A stretch of 64,000 bases of DNA from Chloroflexota bacterium (GTDB lineage: Bacteria > Chloroflexota > UBA6077 > JACCZL01). The stretch's first letter is position 1. Every line of letters begins with the position of its first letter. The position numbers and the translations under genes were made by a program. The stretch spans positions 149,573 through 213,572 of the forward strand of contig JADLFM010000050.1 in NCBI GenBank assembly GCA_020845495.1, given 5' to 3'. Positions 44,232 through 56,951 of the stretch are shown one piece after another. Under the pieces are notes generated by a model. It was not told where the DNA came from and did not search any database. It worked only from the letters and a program-made list of their open reading frames with translations.

Positions 44232-45386
44232 ATGTCGATAGAACAGCGCACGTTGAGCGGTGTGGCCAGCGGGGCGCGGCGTGCCATGACGACGCGCCGT
44301 GGATTCCTTCGGGGGATGGCTCTGGGGCTTGGAGCCGTCGCACTGACAGGCGCCGAGCGGGCCGTCGCCGCTACGCTCCAGACCGTGCAGCCGGCATCAG
44401 GGCGTGTCGCGCCGCTAGTGTCCACCCGGGCCCAGGCGAGCGGCACGATCACGGTGTATTCGGCCCTGAACGAGTCGACCAACAACGCGTTCGTGGATGC
44501 TTTCAAGGCTTCGAGCACTGGCCAGGGCATCGACGTTCAGTTGCTGCCACTGGCGGCCGCGGGCGAGCTTCAGACCCGCATTCGGACCGAGAAGAACTCG
44601 CCGAAGGCGGACATCTTCATCGGCGGCTCGAGTGAGTTTCACGATCCGCTCGGGCAGGCAGGCTTGCTCGAGCCGTATACGTCGCCGAATGCCGCCTCAG
44701 TGGACGCGGCCTACAAGGATCCGAACGGGTTCTGGACCGGCTGGTACATCGGCATCTTCGGCCTGGTGCTCAACACCGACCGCTGGGCGAGCGAGATGGG
44801 CGATGCGGTGAAGCCGGCCACCTGGGATGACCTGCTCGACCCGATGTACCAGGGCAAGCTCGACATGCCAGACCCAGTCAAGACGGGCGGCGGCTACATC
44901 TTCATCGCGACGCAAGTGTTCCGCTTCGACCGCGATGAAGAGCAGGCCATGACCTATATGAAGAACCTGCATGGCAACATCGCCCAGTACGTCGGGACAT
45001 CGCCGCAGGGCATCGAACTGGTGGGGCAGGGCCAGTTCCTGATGGGTCCGAACTGGGGCCACGACATCCTGACCGCGGCAGGCAGGGGCCAGCCGATCGC
45101 GTTCATCGCGCCGGCTCAGACGGCCCACGAAATTGGTGCGGTCAGTATCGTCAAGGGCGGGCCGAACACCGAGGCCGCGAAGTCCTTCGTCGACTGGGTG
45201 CTGACGCAGGAGGCGGGCGAGCTGAACGTCAAGCTCTCGAACCGGCTGTCGGTGCTCCCAAGCGTCCCGCCGGCCCCGGGTGCCCCCACGCTCGATCAGG
45301 TCCAACTGGTTGCTTACGACCGGCAGTGGGCGACCGATAACAAGGATCGCCTGCTGAGGGCGTGGCAATCGGCCATCGGCATGTAG
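44232..45386 (+). CDS. Fe3+-type ABC transporter substrate-binding protein (Tat leader)
   Basis: The 384-residue protein begins with a twin-arginine leader (TTRRGFLRGMALGLGAVAL, Arg22-Arg23), so it is exported by Tat. The body fits the AfuA/FbpA/FutA class: GTITVYSALNES, then PKADIFIGGSSEFHDP and FGLVLNTDRWASEMG, with WDDLLDP. Members bind ferric iron or phosphonate/spermidine-like ligands; iron is the most common. It is followed 27 bases later by the permease and then the ATPase. Confidence 0.92.
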   Translation: MSIEQRTLSGVASGARRAMTTRRGFLRGMALGLGAVALTGAERAVAATLQTVQPASGRVAPLVSTRAQASGTITVYSALNESTNNAFVDAFKASSTGQGIDVQLLPLAAAGELQTRIRTEKNSPKADIFIGGSSEFHDPLGQAGLLEPYTSPNAASVDAAYKDPNGFWTGWYIGIFGLVLNTDRWASEMGDAVKPATWDDLLDPMYQGKLDMPDPVKTGGGYIFIATQVFRFDRDEEQAMTYMKNLHGNIAQYVGTSPQGIELVGQGQFLMGPNWGHDILTAAGRGQPIAFIAPAQTAHEIGAVSIVKGGPNTEAAKSFVDWVLTQEAGELNVKLSNRLSVLPSVPPAPGAPTLDQVQLVAYDRQWATDNKDRLLRAWQSAIGM

Positions 45387-45413
45387 ACCGGGACGGGCGG
45401 GCCGGGCGCCGTC

Positions 45414-47069
45414 ATGGCGGCCCGGCCCGCCACGCCCGATCGCGTTATGCGAGTCTTCCTCCGCGAGCCTACCCTCGGCCTGGCCGCGCTGATCCTGGTC
45501 GGACTGATGGCGACGTTCATCATCTATCCCCAGGTCCAGGTGGCAGTTGTCCCCGGTCTCTCCGGCTACCAGACGTTCTTCCGCGAGGGGCCGAACTGGG
45601 TCCGTGCCACCCAGAACAGCCTGGTCGTGATGGTGCTGAGCACGGCTACCGCCGTGCCGCTCGGCTTCGCCTACGCCTACGCGATGGTGTACAGCCGGAT
45701 GCGCTGGAAGCCGTTCTTCCGACTGATCGCCATCCTGCCGATGCTGTCGCCCCCCTTCGTCGTGGCCGCGAGCTACATCTTGCTGTTTGGACCGCGCGGC
45801 CTGATCACGTACAACATCTTCGGAATCGCCCCGAACATCCTGGGCCTGTACGGTCTCTGGGGCGTCCAGACAATTGCGTTCTTCCCGTACGCCTACCAAC
45901 TCATCGCCGACGTCCTGGCGCGTTCGGACCCACGCCTCGAACAGGCGGCGCGCAACCTGGGCGCCAGCCACTGGCACGTCTTTCGGACGGTGACCCTGCC
46001 GCTTTCCCGGCCGGGCCTCGTGGCCGCGACGCTGCTGGTGGCGATCTACGTTCTGGAGGACTTCGGCAATCCGGCCCTGATCGCCGGGCAATACACCGTG
46101 CTGCCGACGCTGGCCTACGGGCTGATCAGCGGGTTCGGCGACTTTGCGGGCGCTGCCGTCGTGAGCATGATCTTGCTCGGGCTGGCGATGATCTTCTATG
46201 TCATCCGGCTACGCCTCGAAGGGCAGCGCGGCTACGTGACAGTCAGCGGGCGTGGCTCCTCGATCCCTAGGCCGCCGGTGCCGCCAGCCCTGTCGTGGGC
46301 CTGCTTCACCGTCTGCCTGCTGCTGGCGATCCTCATCATCCTGGTGTACGGCGTGTTGATCTTGAGCGCCTTCGTCGAGGCGTACCCGTTCAACTTCCGG
46401 CCCACCCTCAAGCATTTCGCCTACGTGGGCGCGCATGCCACCTCATTGCGGAACAGCCTGGTCTATTCGATCATCGCGGCTGGCTTGTGCTCGTTGTTTG
46501 CCGTGCTGCTGGCATACCTCGTCCAGCGGAAGCGCTGGACCGGCCGTTCGGTGGTGGACTTCATCGCGGTCGTACCGGCGGCCGTACCGGGCATCTTCTT
46601 CGGCATCGGCTACGCGACGGCATTCAATCAGCGCTGGCTCGACTGGTTGGATCGCGGTGCACTCATCACACTGAGCATGATCTTCTGGAACATCCCGGTC
46701 GGGTACCGTGCCGCCGTGGCCGGTCTCCAGCAGATCGACCGCTCGATCGACGAGGCGGCGACGAGCATGGGGGCGGGCAGCCTGAGGGCCTTCCGCGACG
46801 TCCTGTTGCCAATCCTGCGGGGACCACTCACGACCGGGTTCGTGACGGCGTTCGTGCGGGCTGTGACCACGCTCTCGGTCGTCATCTTCCTGTTCACGCC
46901 GTCCACCACGGTCGCCACGATCACGATCTTTCAACTGGTCAACGACTTCAACTGGGGCGGTGCGACCGCCTTCACGGTCTCGGTTATCGGCATGGCCATC
47001 GCGGTGCTGCTCGTGATCTGGCTGGTCGCCGGTCGCCGCGTCCGTCTCGACGAGGTACACGGTGGCTGA
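45414..47069 (+). CDS. Fe3+-type ABC transporter permease (double-domain)
   Basis: The 551-residue membrane protein contains two permease domains in one chain, as in FbpB/SfuB. Each has an EAA loop that docks on the ATPase: EQAARNLGASHWHVFRTVTLP (about 176) and DEAATSMGAGSLRAFRDVLLP (about 446). About 12 helices are predicted. The ATG at 45414 is used; the stop overlaps the ATPase start by eight bases. Confidence 0.93.
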   Translation: MAARPATPDRVMRVFLREPTLGLAALILVGLMATFIIYPQVQVAVVPGLSGYQTFFREGPNWVRATQNSLVVMVLSTATAVPLGFAYAYAMVYSRMRWKPFFRLIAILPMLSPPFVVAASYILLFGPRGLITYNIFGIAPNILGLYGLWGVQTIAFFPYAYQLIADVLARSDPRLEQAARNLGASHWHVFRTVTLPLSRPGLVAATLLVAIYVLEDFGNPALIAGQYTVLPTLAYGLISGFGDFAGAAVVSMILLGLAMIFYVIRLRLEGQRGYVTVSGRGSSIPRPPVPPALSWACFTVCLLLAILIILVYGVLILSAFVEAYPFNFRPTLKHFAYVGAHATSLRNSLVYSIIAAGLCSLFAVLLAYLVQRKRWTGRSVVDFIAVVPAAVPGIFFGIGYATAFNQRWLDWLDRGALITLSMIFWNIPVGYRAAVAGLQQIDRSIDEAATSMGAGSLRAFRDVLLPILRGPLTTGFVTAFVRAVTTLSVVIFLFTPSTTVATITIFQLVNDFNWGGATAFTVSVIGMAIAVLLVIWLVAGRRVRLDEVHGG

Positions 47070-48150
47070 CGCGCACATCCGCCTCACCCATGTCATGAAG
47101 CGCTTTGGGAACAACCCACCGGCCGTGGACGACGTGTCCCTGGAGGTACCAAGGGGAAGCTTCACCACGCTGCTCGGCCCGTCCGGCTGCGGCAAGACGA
47201 CGACGTTGCGAATGATCGCCGGCTTCTACGAACCAGATGGCGGCGATATCTACCTCGGAGACCGGCGCATCAACGACGTTCCGGCCCACCGGCGCGGCAC
47301 GGCGATGGTGTTCCAGGACTACGCGCTCTTTCCCCATATGAGCGTGGCACAGAATGTCGGGTACGGCCTGAAACTGGCGGGCGTGCGCGGCGACGAACTG
47401 CGGCGACGCGTAGCCGAGACGCTTAAGTTCCTGGGCTTGCTCGGGCTGGAAGAGCGCTCCCCGAACCAGTTGAGCGGCGGCCAGCAGCAGCGAGTGGCGC
47501 TCGCCCGCGCGCTGGTCATGAATCCTGAAGTCCTGCTCCTCGACGAGCCGCTCTCGAACCTCGATGCCAAGCTGCGGGTCAGCATTCGGGATGAGCTGAT
47601 GTCGATTCAGCAGCAGCTTGGCATCACCACCATCTACGTCACTCATGACCAGCAAGAGGCGTTGGCCATGAGCGACTGGGTTGCGGTGATGAACCGAGGA
47701 AAGGTCGTGCAATGGGGGACACCCTGGGAGATCTACTACCGCCCGCGCACGCCATTCATGGCCGACTTCGTCGGCTCTGTGAATCTGGTGCGGGCAGCCG
47801 TGCAGTCGGCGGATGGGGAGACGGCGCGAGTCCGCGTGGGTGAGCAGGATCTTGCTGTTGCCGTCCACGGCCCTACGCCGCGGGCCGGCTCTGAGGCTGT
47901 CCTGTCGATCCGCCCCGAAAGCCTGCGCCTGGCATCGCCGACTGACGCGCGGGCGGATGATGGCATTGCGTTCGTCGGAGAGGTCGTGCGACGCGTCTAT
48001 CTCGGCCAGGAGATGCGCTACACGGTCGCGATCGCCGGCCAGGAGTGGATCGTCGATCGACCGGACCCGGGGGCGTCGCCCCTGCTTGGCGGCGAAGTGG
48101 TGGTCTGGGTGAACCCGTCGCGCATCCACGTGATCCCTGACATGGATTGA
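47062..48150 (+). CDS. Fe3+-type ABC transporter ATPase with TOBE domain
   Basis: The 362-residue ATPase has Walker A GPSGCGKTT (about 39-47), the signature LSGGQQQR (about 138), Walker B VLLLDEPLSNLD (about 157) and a following switch His. The C-terminal 100 residues form a TOBE-type regulatory domain. It starts at GTG 47062, inside the permease gene. Together with the two preceding genes it makes a complete FbpABC-type importer; polyamine or other TOBE-type substrates are the alternative. Confidence 0.94.
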   Translation: MADAHIRLTHVMKRFGNNPPAVDDVSLEVPRGSFTTLLGPSGCGKTTTLRMIAGFYEPDGGDIYLGDRRINDVPAHRRGTAMVFQDYALFPHMSVAQNVGYGLKLAGVRGDELRRRVAETLKFLGLLGLEERSPNQLSGGQQQRVALARALVMNPEVLLLDEPLSNLDAKLRVSIRDELMSIQQQLGITTIYVTHDQQEALAMSDWVAVMNRGKVVQWGTPWEIYYRPRTPFMADFVGSVNLVRAAVQSADGETARVRVGEQDLAVAVHGPTPRAGSEAVLSIRPESLRLASPTDARADDGIAFVGEVVRRVYLGQEMRYTVAIAGQEWIVDRPDPGASPLLGGEVVVWVNPSRIHVIPDMD

Positions 48151-48412
48151 GTTCGGATGGCCGGCGGCCGAGGGCGTGAGACGAGCGCCTCCAGGGGAGT
48201 GCAAGCGGCGGAGCCACGGCCCGCGTCGGGTATGCCGAACGTGTCGGATGGGGCAGCTCCCTCGTGAACCGCGGACGTCGAAGCCGGCGGCGCAGGTGCC
48301 CAAAACCCTCCCATCACCTCCGCGCCGCCGGGTACGATTCGTGCCGCGAGCCGCCTCGGCGCGGCTCGCACGGCGCCCCATCCCGACGCCTTATCCCGAC
48401 GGGAGGATGTGA

Positions 48413-48661
48413 ATGCCCACCTTCGACGATCTGGCCCAGGCCAACCCGAACATCCGCGAGCAGTACGATACCTGGCGACAGGAGCGTTCCGACAACGACG
48501 AGGACGCCACTGATTGGGACGCCTTCCGCGAGTTCCAGACCTTTGTCGGTGCGCCAGACCCCGGTGAAATCCCACCGGACGACATGGTCGGCGAGGAGTG
48601 GAAGGCCGAGAATCCGTGGTGGTGGGAGCGATACGCGGATCGAGTGCCGACGACCGAATAA
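48413..48661 (+). CDS. small acidic protein, 82 residues
   Basis: This is a strongly acidic, Trp-rich small protein (five Trp, including WWW near the end) without membrane segments or cysteines. The ATG at 48413 has GGGAGG seven bases upstream, a good translation signal. It lies 262 bases after the ABC ATPase. I do not recognise the family. Confidence 0.6.
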   Translation: MPTFDDLAQANPNIREQYDTWRQERSDNDEDATDWDAFREFQTFVGAPDPGEIPPDDMVGEEWKAENPWWWERYADRVPTTE

Positions 48662-48753
48662 GCGATGAGCTGGGCGTAGCCGAGCGGCGCGGTCGCGGAC
48701 GGGAGACCATCGCTCACGGGACAGCCGCGACAAGCGCTCGATCTTCAGACCAG

Positions 48754-48789
48754 TGAGCGGATCTCTGCAAGCCTGCACAGATCCGCTCA
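48754..48789 (+). terminator. stem-loop upstream of uvrB
   Basis: The arms TGAGCGGATCT (48754-48764) and AGATCCGCTCA (48779-48789) pair perfectly over 11 bp with a 14-base loop and are followed by a short T-rich stretch (ATTTGTTCT). It could end the upstream small-gene transcript or be part of uvrB control; the right arm overlaps the LexA-like box. Confidence 0.5.
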
Positions 48790-48797
48790 TTTGTTCT
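48784..48797 (+). promoter_or_regulatory. LexA-box-like sequence before uvrB
   Basis: CGCTCATTTGTTCT agrees in 11 of 14 positions with the palindrome at 4506-4519, and keeps the GTTC half-site. It sits 22 bases upstream of the uvrB -10, where a repressor would block the promoter. uvrB is a classical SOS gene, which supports the idea. Not tested. Confidence 0.4.
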
Positions 48798-48816
48798 GCT
48801 CCAATCTCTGCAAGAC

Positions 48817-48825
48817 TGGTATCCT
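48817..48825 (+). promoter_or_regulatory. extended -10 promoter of uvrB
   Basis: TGGTATCCT (extended -10, TGnTATnnT) ends nine bases before the uvrB ATG, so the message would have almost no leader. Confidence 0.45.
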
Positions 48826-48834
48826 TAACCGGCC

Positions 48835-50943
48835 ATGCCAGACTTCCGCGTCCACTCCGACTTCTCCCCGACTGGCGATCAGCCTCAGGCCATCGCACGC
48901 CTCACCGAGGGCGTTCGGTCGAAAGCGAAGCATCAGGCGCTCCTCGGCGTGACCGGTAGTGGAAAGACCGCTACGATGGCCTGGCTGGTCGAGCAGGTGC
49001 AGCGGCCGACGCTGGTGCTGGCCCCCAACAAGACCCTGGCCGCGCAGTTGAGCGCCGAGTTTCAAGAGTTCTTCCCCGAGAACGCGGTCGAGTACTTCGT
49101 CTCCTACTACGACTACTACCAGCCCGAGGCGTACGTCGCCCGGACGGATACGTACATCGAGAAGGAGACGATCACCAACGAAGACATCGATCGGCTCCGT
49201 CACTCGGCGATGCAGTCGATCCTGACTCGGCGCGATACCCTGGTGGTGGCCTCCGTCTCCTGTATCTACGGTCTGGGCGCACCGGAAGATTACGGGCAGG
49301 CGGTCATCAAGCTGCGGGTCGGCGAGGCGCGCAAGCGGGACAAGGTACTGCGCCACCTGACCGAAATCTACTACGAGCGAAACGACTACGACTTCAAGCG
49401 CGGCTCGTTCCGGGTACGCGGGGATACGCTGGACGTGCACCCGGCCGGTCTCGAGATCGGCGTCCGCATCGAGTTCTGGGGCGACGAGATCGAGAAGATC
49501 AGCGAGTTCGATCCGCTGACCGGCCAGATCCTGATCGAGCGGACGGCTGTCGAGATCTTCCCGGCCAAGTACTTCGTGACCACCCGCGAGAAGCTCGAAG
49601 CGGCGCTGGGCGACATCGAAGTAGAACTCGAAGAGCGGGTCGCGGAGCTAGAGCGTGAGGACAAGATCCTCGAGGCGGCGCGTCTAAAGCAGCGGACGCG
49701 CTTCGATCTGGAGATGCTCCGCGAGACCGGCGTCTGCAACGGCGTCGAGAACTACTCCCGGCACCTGGCCCGCCGGGCGGCCGGCAGCCGGCCCTGGACC
49801 CTACTCGACTACTTTCCGGACGACTACCTGCTGCTGGTCGACGAGTCGCATATGGCGATCCCCCAGGTGCGCGGCATGTACTTCAGCGACCGCGCCCGCA
49901 AGGACGTGCTCGTCGATTACGGCTTTCGGTTGCCCTCGGCGCTCGACAACCGTCCGCTGACCTTCTCCGAGTTCGAGGGTCACATCAATCAGGTGGTGTA
50001 CGTCTCGGCAACGCCCGGTCCTTACGAGTTGGAGCACAGCGAGCAGGTGGTCGAGCAGTTGATCCGCCCGACCGGGCTGATCGATCCAAGCATCGAGGTC
50101 AAGCCCACGAAGGGCCAGATCGACGACCTGATGGAGCAGATTCAGCAGCGGGTGTCGCGCGGTGAGCGGGCGTTGGTCACGACCCTCACCAAGCGGATGT
50201 CCGAGGATCTGGCCGACTACCTGCGTGAGATGGGTGTCAAGGTCCAGTATCTGCACTCCGAGATCGACACGCTGGAGCGAATCGACATCCTCCGCGACCT
50301 GCGGCTCGGCGTCTACGATGTGGTCGTCGGCATCAACTTGCTGCGCGAGGGGCTGGACCTGCCGGAAGTCTCGCTGGTGGCGATCCTCGACGCCGATAAG
50401 GAAGGCTATCTGCGCTCGGAAAGCTCGCTGATCCAGACGATCGGTCGGGCAGCACGGCACGTCGACGGCCGGGTCATCATGTACGCTGACACTATGACCG
50501 GCTCGATGCAGCGCGCAATCGACGAGACGTACCGTCGCCGCCGGATCCAACTCGAGTACAACGAGCGCCACGGTATCGAGCCGCAGGGGATCAAGAAGGC
50601 GATCCGCGACATTTCGAACCGGGTGCGGGCCGTGGCCGAGCAGGCCGCCGAGTACAGCGTCGAGACGGGCGAGCGCCCCACCATGCCGAAGGACGAGATG
50701 GCGAGGCTGGTAGCCGATCTGGAGGTGCAGATGCGGCAGGCGGCCAAGGAGCTTCAATTCGAGCGCGCGGCCCTGCTTCGTGATCAGGTCATCGATCTGA
50801 AGAAACTCCTCGTCGCCGAACAGCCGTTGATCCCTGAAAAGTGGCTGACGCGGACCGGCGCGCCGGTGGCGGCCGCTTCGGACGGCAACCCGAACGGCGC
50901 GGCCCACAGGCCGCGCAAGAGTCGATCGCGGGCGAGGCGATAA
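48835..50943 (+). CDS. uvrB: excinuclease ABC subunit B
   Basis: The 702-residue helicase-like damage verifier of nucleotide excision repair has Walker A GVTGSGKT (38-45), the beta-hairpin [11 protein letters not shown] (about 96-106) and the DESHMAIPQ motif (V-to-M at the usual DESHV). The C-terminal UVR domain ([24 protein letters not shown], quoted here in part) binds UvrC. Length is typical. It is followed six bases later by uvrA. The upstream region carries a hairpin, a LexA-like box and a repeated 15-mer. Confidence 0.98.
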   Translation: MPDFRVHSDFSPTGDQPQAIARLTEGVRSKAKHQALLGVTGSGKTATMAWLVEQVQRPTLVLAPNKTLAAQLSAEFQEFFPENAVEYFVSYYDYYQPEAYVARTDTYIEKETITNEDIDRLRHSAMQSILTRRDTLVVASVSCIYGLGAPEDYGQAVIKLRVGEARKRDKVLRHLTEIYYERNDYDFKRGSFRVRGDTLDVHPAGLEIGVRIEFWGDEIEKISEFDPLTGQILIERTAVEIFPAKYFVTTREKLEAALGDIEVELEERVAELEREDKILEAARLKQRTRFDLEMLRETGVCNGVENYSRHLARRAAGSRPWTLLDYFPDDYLLLVDESHMAIPQVRGMYFSDRARKDVLVDYGFRLPSALDNRPLTFSEFEGHINQVVYVSATPGPYELEHSEQVVEQLIRPTGLIDPSIEVKPTKGQIDDLMEQIQQRVSRGERALVTTLTKRMSEDLADYLREMGVKVQYLHSEIDTLERIDILRDLRLGVYDVVVGINLLREGLDLPEVSLVAILDADKEGYLRSESSLIQTIGRAARHVDGRVIMYADTMTGSMQRAIDETYRRRRIQLEYNERHGIEPQGIKKAIRDISNRVRAVAEQAAEYSVETGERPTMPKDEMARLVADLEVQMRQAAKELQFERAALLRDQVIDLKKLLVAEQPLIPEKWLTRTGAPVAAASDGNPNGAAHRPRKSRSRARR

Positions 50944-50949
50944 TTCGCC

Positions 50950-54033
<3,084 letters not shown>

Positions 54034-54137
54034 CGCGCGCCCCGCTCACCCGAGGCGCCGGCGTTCGCCCCGAGTCCCCGTCGTTGACCGCCACGTCTCG
54101 CTGACGTTGGGTATCCCGAATAGCTCTGGCACCACCG

Positions 54138-54143
54138 TATACT
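54138..54143 (+). promoter_or_regulatory. -10 element before the Uma2 gene
   Basis: TATACT lies 38 bases before the ATG at 54182, separating this gene from uvrA transcription. Confidence 0.45.
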
Positions 54144-54181
54144 GATTCTGGGTACTTCGTCGGCCGACCGGGAGGGCGAAC

Positions 54182-54748
54182 ATGAGCGTCACACGCCGCT
54201 ACACGGTATCTGACCTCGAGCAGATCGAGGCCGTCGAGGGCTGGCGTTACGAGGTCATCGACGGAGAGTTGTGCGTGTCGAAGCAGCCATCCTGGCATCA
54301 TCAGTACGCCAGCGACGAGATTCAATTTGCCCTCCGCGCCTGGAGTCGCGCGTCGGGGCTGGGCATTCCGATTTCGGCGCCCGGAATCATCTTCGACGCA
54401 GAAGACGCAGTCGCGCCGGACCTCGTGTGGGTCAGCGCCGAGCGACTGGTAGACGGCGTCGATGCGGCCGGTCACTTTACGCATGCATCCGAACTGATCG
54501 TCGAAGTGCTCTCGCCCGGCGCGGCGAACGAGCGTCGAGACCGCGAGCGAAAACTGGCGCTCTATTCCCGCGAGGACGTCGTCGAGTACTGGATCGTCGA
54601 TTGGCAGCGACGCACCGTTCAGGTCTACCGCCGCGTCAATGCCTCGCTTCAACTGGTCCAGACGTTGGCGGGCGACGCTCTGCTCGAAAGCCCGCTCCTG
54701 CCCGGCTTCCGGCTGGTGATCTCCCGGATCTGGCCGCCTGCGCGGTAA
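54182..54748 (+). CDS. Uma2-family (DUF820) PD-(D/E)XK-fold protein
   Basis: The 188-residue protein has the Uma2 layout: WRYEVIDGELCV (21-32), VAPDLVWVS (78-86) with Asp80, LIVEVLSPG (105-113) with Glu108, KLALYSREDVVEYWIVD (124-140) with Lys124. This is the DUF820/PD-(D/E)XK restriction-like fold found in many copies in Chloroflexota and cyanobacteria, usually of unknown function and sometimes a mobile-gene partner. It may be a nuclease, but no activity is shown for the family in general. Confidence 0.9.
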   Translation: MSVTRRYTVSDLEQIEAVEGWRYEVIDGELCVSKQPSWHHQYASDEIQFALRAWSRASGLGIPISAPGIIFDAEDAVAPDLVWVSAERLVDGVDAAGHFTHASELIVEVLSPGAANERRDRERKLALYSREDVVEYWIVDWQRRTVQVYRRVNASLQLVQTLAGDALLESPLLPGFRLVISRIWPPAR

Positions 54749-54960
54749 GCCCGCGTAGCTGGCTCGGCCAGCGCGAGCGCGCTTTGACCTGCCATCGAGG
54801 CTCTCGTCCCTGTCTCCGAGAGGCAGCGCACTGCTTCGCCGACGCCTTACCTCCGCCGCGTTGGTGCCGTGCCGTCCTCGGTGACTGTGTGACTGGTCGG
54901 TACAATCCAGGTGGACGTGTGCGAGTGCGACAAGGTAGCGGGGGCGCCGGAGGGCTAGCG

Positions 54961-56136
54961 ATGCGAGACGTCTTCATCGTGGGGGCAGCGCGAACGCCGA
55001 TCGGGCGATTCCTGGGCGGCTTGAGCAGCATCTCCGCGCCCGAGCTCGGCGCAGCGGCCATCCGCGCCGCCGTCGAGCGCTCGGGCGTGGATCCGGGCGC
55101 CGTCGACGACGTGCTCATGGGCAACGTGGTGCAGGCGGGGATCGGACAAGCGCCGGCCCGACAGGCTGCGCTTGGGGCTGGACTGCCGAACAGCGCCTCG
55201 GCGACGACGGTGAACAAGGTCTGTGCGTCGGGCCTGGAAGCGATCAACACCGCCGCGCTCAGTATTCGGGTTGGCGATGCGGATGTGATCGTGGCCGGCG
55301 GCATGGAGAGTATGAGTCGGGCGCCCCATCTGCTCCCGGGAGTGCGCCAGGGGCTTCGGCTGGGTCCGGGCGAGCTTCAGGACGCCGTCATCCACGACGG
55401 CCTGTGGTGCCCCTTCGAGCGGCACCACATGGGCAATGCCGCCGAGGCAATCGCCGAGAAGCACGGCATCTCGCGAGCCGAGATGGACGTGTACTCGGTG
55501 AACAGCCACTGCAAGGCCGTCGAAGCGGCCGAGTCCGGCCGCTTCGACGCCGAGATCGTCCCCGTCGAGGTGGGTGGCAAGCGGCCAGTCACAGTTACGG
55601 CTGATGAAGGGCCGCGCCCGGACACGTCCATCGAAGCGCTCGGCAAGCTGCGCCCGGCCTTCACGCCGGATGGACTGGTGACGGCCGGCAACGCACCCGG
55701 CCTGACCGATGGCGCGGCCGCCGTCGTGGTGGCGAGCGAGGACGCCGTCCGGGAGCAGGGACTGACGCCGCTCGCGCGAGTCGTCGCTCATGCCACAGCC
55801 GCCTGCGAGCCGCTCTGGCTCTTCGATGCGCCAGTTCTCGCGATCCGGAAGCTGCTGGAGAAGACCGGTACGACGCTTGACGACTACGGCGCGCTCGAGG
55901 TCAACGAGGCGTTCGCGGCGCAGATCCTGGCTAACGGCAAAGTGCTGGGCTGGGACTGGGACAAGGTGAACGTCAACGGCGGCGCAATCGCGCTCGGTCA
56001 CCCCCTCGGGGCGACTGGTGCGCGGATCGTCGTGACGCTCCTCCACGCTCTGAGGCAGCGCGGCCTGACGCGAGGCATGGCCGGGCTCTGCCACGGAGGT
56101 GGTGGGGCCGTCGCCATGAGCTTCGAGCTCGTGTAG
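54961..56136 (+). CDS. acetyl-CoA acetyltransferase (thiolase)
   Basis: The 391-residue enzyme has the nucleophile Cys88 in NKVCASGLEA, the NVNGGAIALGHPLGATGAR block (about 340-358) with catalytic His, and a second cysteine in GLCHGGGG near the end. Biosynthetic (PhaA-type) thiolases of about 390 residues make acetoacetyl-CoA; degradative roles are also possible. ATG 54961 is used; TACAAT at 54901-54906 may be its -10. No phaB/phaC nearby. Confidence 0.93.
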   Translation: MRDVFIVGAARTPIGRFLGGLSSISAPELGAAAIRAAVERSGVDPGAVDDVLMGNVVQAGIGQAPARQAALGAGLPNSASATTVNKVCASGLEAINTAALSIRVGDADVIVAGGMESMSRAPHLLPGVRQGLRLGPGELQDAVIHDGLWCPFERHHMGNAAEAIAEKHGISRAEMDVYSVNSHCKAVEAAESGRFDAEIVPVEVGGKRPVTVTADEGPRPDTSIEALGKLRPAFTPDGLVTAGNAPGLTDGAAAVVVASEDAVREQGLTPLARVVAHATAACEPLWLFDAPVLAIRKLLEKTGTTLDDYGALEVNEAFAAQILANGKVLGWDWDKVNVNGGAIALGHPLGATGARIVVTLLHALRQRGLTRGMAGLCHGGGGAVAMSFELV

Positions 56137-56245
56137 CACCCCCACGAGCTCGCCAGGCTGCTCGCGGCGGGGCCGGTCGGGCCGGCCGTGAGCGCCAGGC
56201 TGATGGAGGTCGCGGCAGGACGGGCGGCCTCGGAGGCACACCGAG

Positions 56246-56944
56246 TCAAGGGCGGCACCAGACGACAGCGTTCTTCTCGATGGTCTGCCGCTCGACCACC
56301 TCGAGCACCCGCTCGATGCGGCGGATGCGGTCGTCGACGCGGCGGTCAGCGAAGAGGTTGAAGACTGCGCGTCCGCGCGGCTCCAGCAGGCGCCTCACTG
56401 CGCGGAGAAACGGCTTGCGGGTCAGATCGGCCGGCATGGCATCGGCTCGGAAGACGTCAACGCACGCCAGGTCGAAGTGCTCCCCGTGCTCGGCCGCTTC
56501 GCGCGTCCACTCGAACGCATCCGCTTCAACGAGCTGGACCTGTTCGGCGTCGGCAAGCTCACGACCGGCGAAAGCCAGAATGTCGGCGTCGTCGTCCACA
56601 CCGACGATGGGGAACGATCCGAAGCGTTTGCGTAGCAGTCGAACGATCGTCCCGCCACCAACGCCCAGGATCAGCGCCCGTTCGGGACGCACATCTGGGA
56701 CCATCGCCGCCCAGTAGCCCAGTTCGGCGGCGTCGTCCAGCACCGACTGGACGACGCCGTCCACCAGCAGCACCCGCCGACCCTCGTCTTCCCCCACGCG
56801 GACCACTGTGCCCCAGGGGGAGGACAGGCCGCCGCGACGGAGCGTGGGCTCGCGGCGACTTCTCCGTGCCTGACGCCGTTCCGCCTGCTCCTCGAGATCC
56901 GAGGGCAGGCGAGACGGCCGCTGTCGCCGAGAGTGACGCTCCAC
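56246..56944 (-). CDS. spermidine-synthase-like methyltransferase-fold protein
   Basis: The 232-residue protein has a basic N-terminal tail (1-38), then the SpeE-like pattern VLLVDGVVQSVLDD, motif I LILGVGGGTIVRLL (about 91-104), and VVGVDDDADIL. It lacks a clear full polyamine-synthase active site by eye, and the family includes putative fused-domain proteins of unknown role. The GTG start at 56944 lies seven bases after the Ldh-family gene stop, so the two are probably cotranscribed. Confidence 0.75.
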   Translation of the reverse strand: MERHSRRQRPSRLPSDLEEQAERRQARRSRREPTLRRGGLSSPWGTVVRVGEDEGRRVLLVDGVVQSVLDDAAELGYWAAMVPDVRPERALILGVGGGTIVRLLRKRFGSFPIVGVDDDADILAFAGRELADAEQVQLVEADAFEWTREAAEHGEHFDLACVDVFRADAMPADLTRKPFLRAVRRLLEPRGRAVFNLFADRRVDDRIRRIERVLEVVERQTIEKNAVVWCRP

Positions 56945-56951
56945 GCGCGCT

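Noticed and set aside
44697..46091. 464-residue open frame opposite the ABC importer genes
   Set aside because: Antisense to the binding protein and permease; Arg/Asp/Gln-rich composition typical of shadows.
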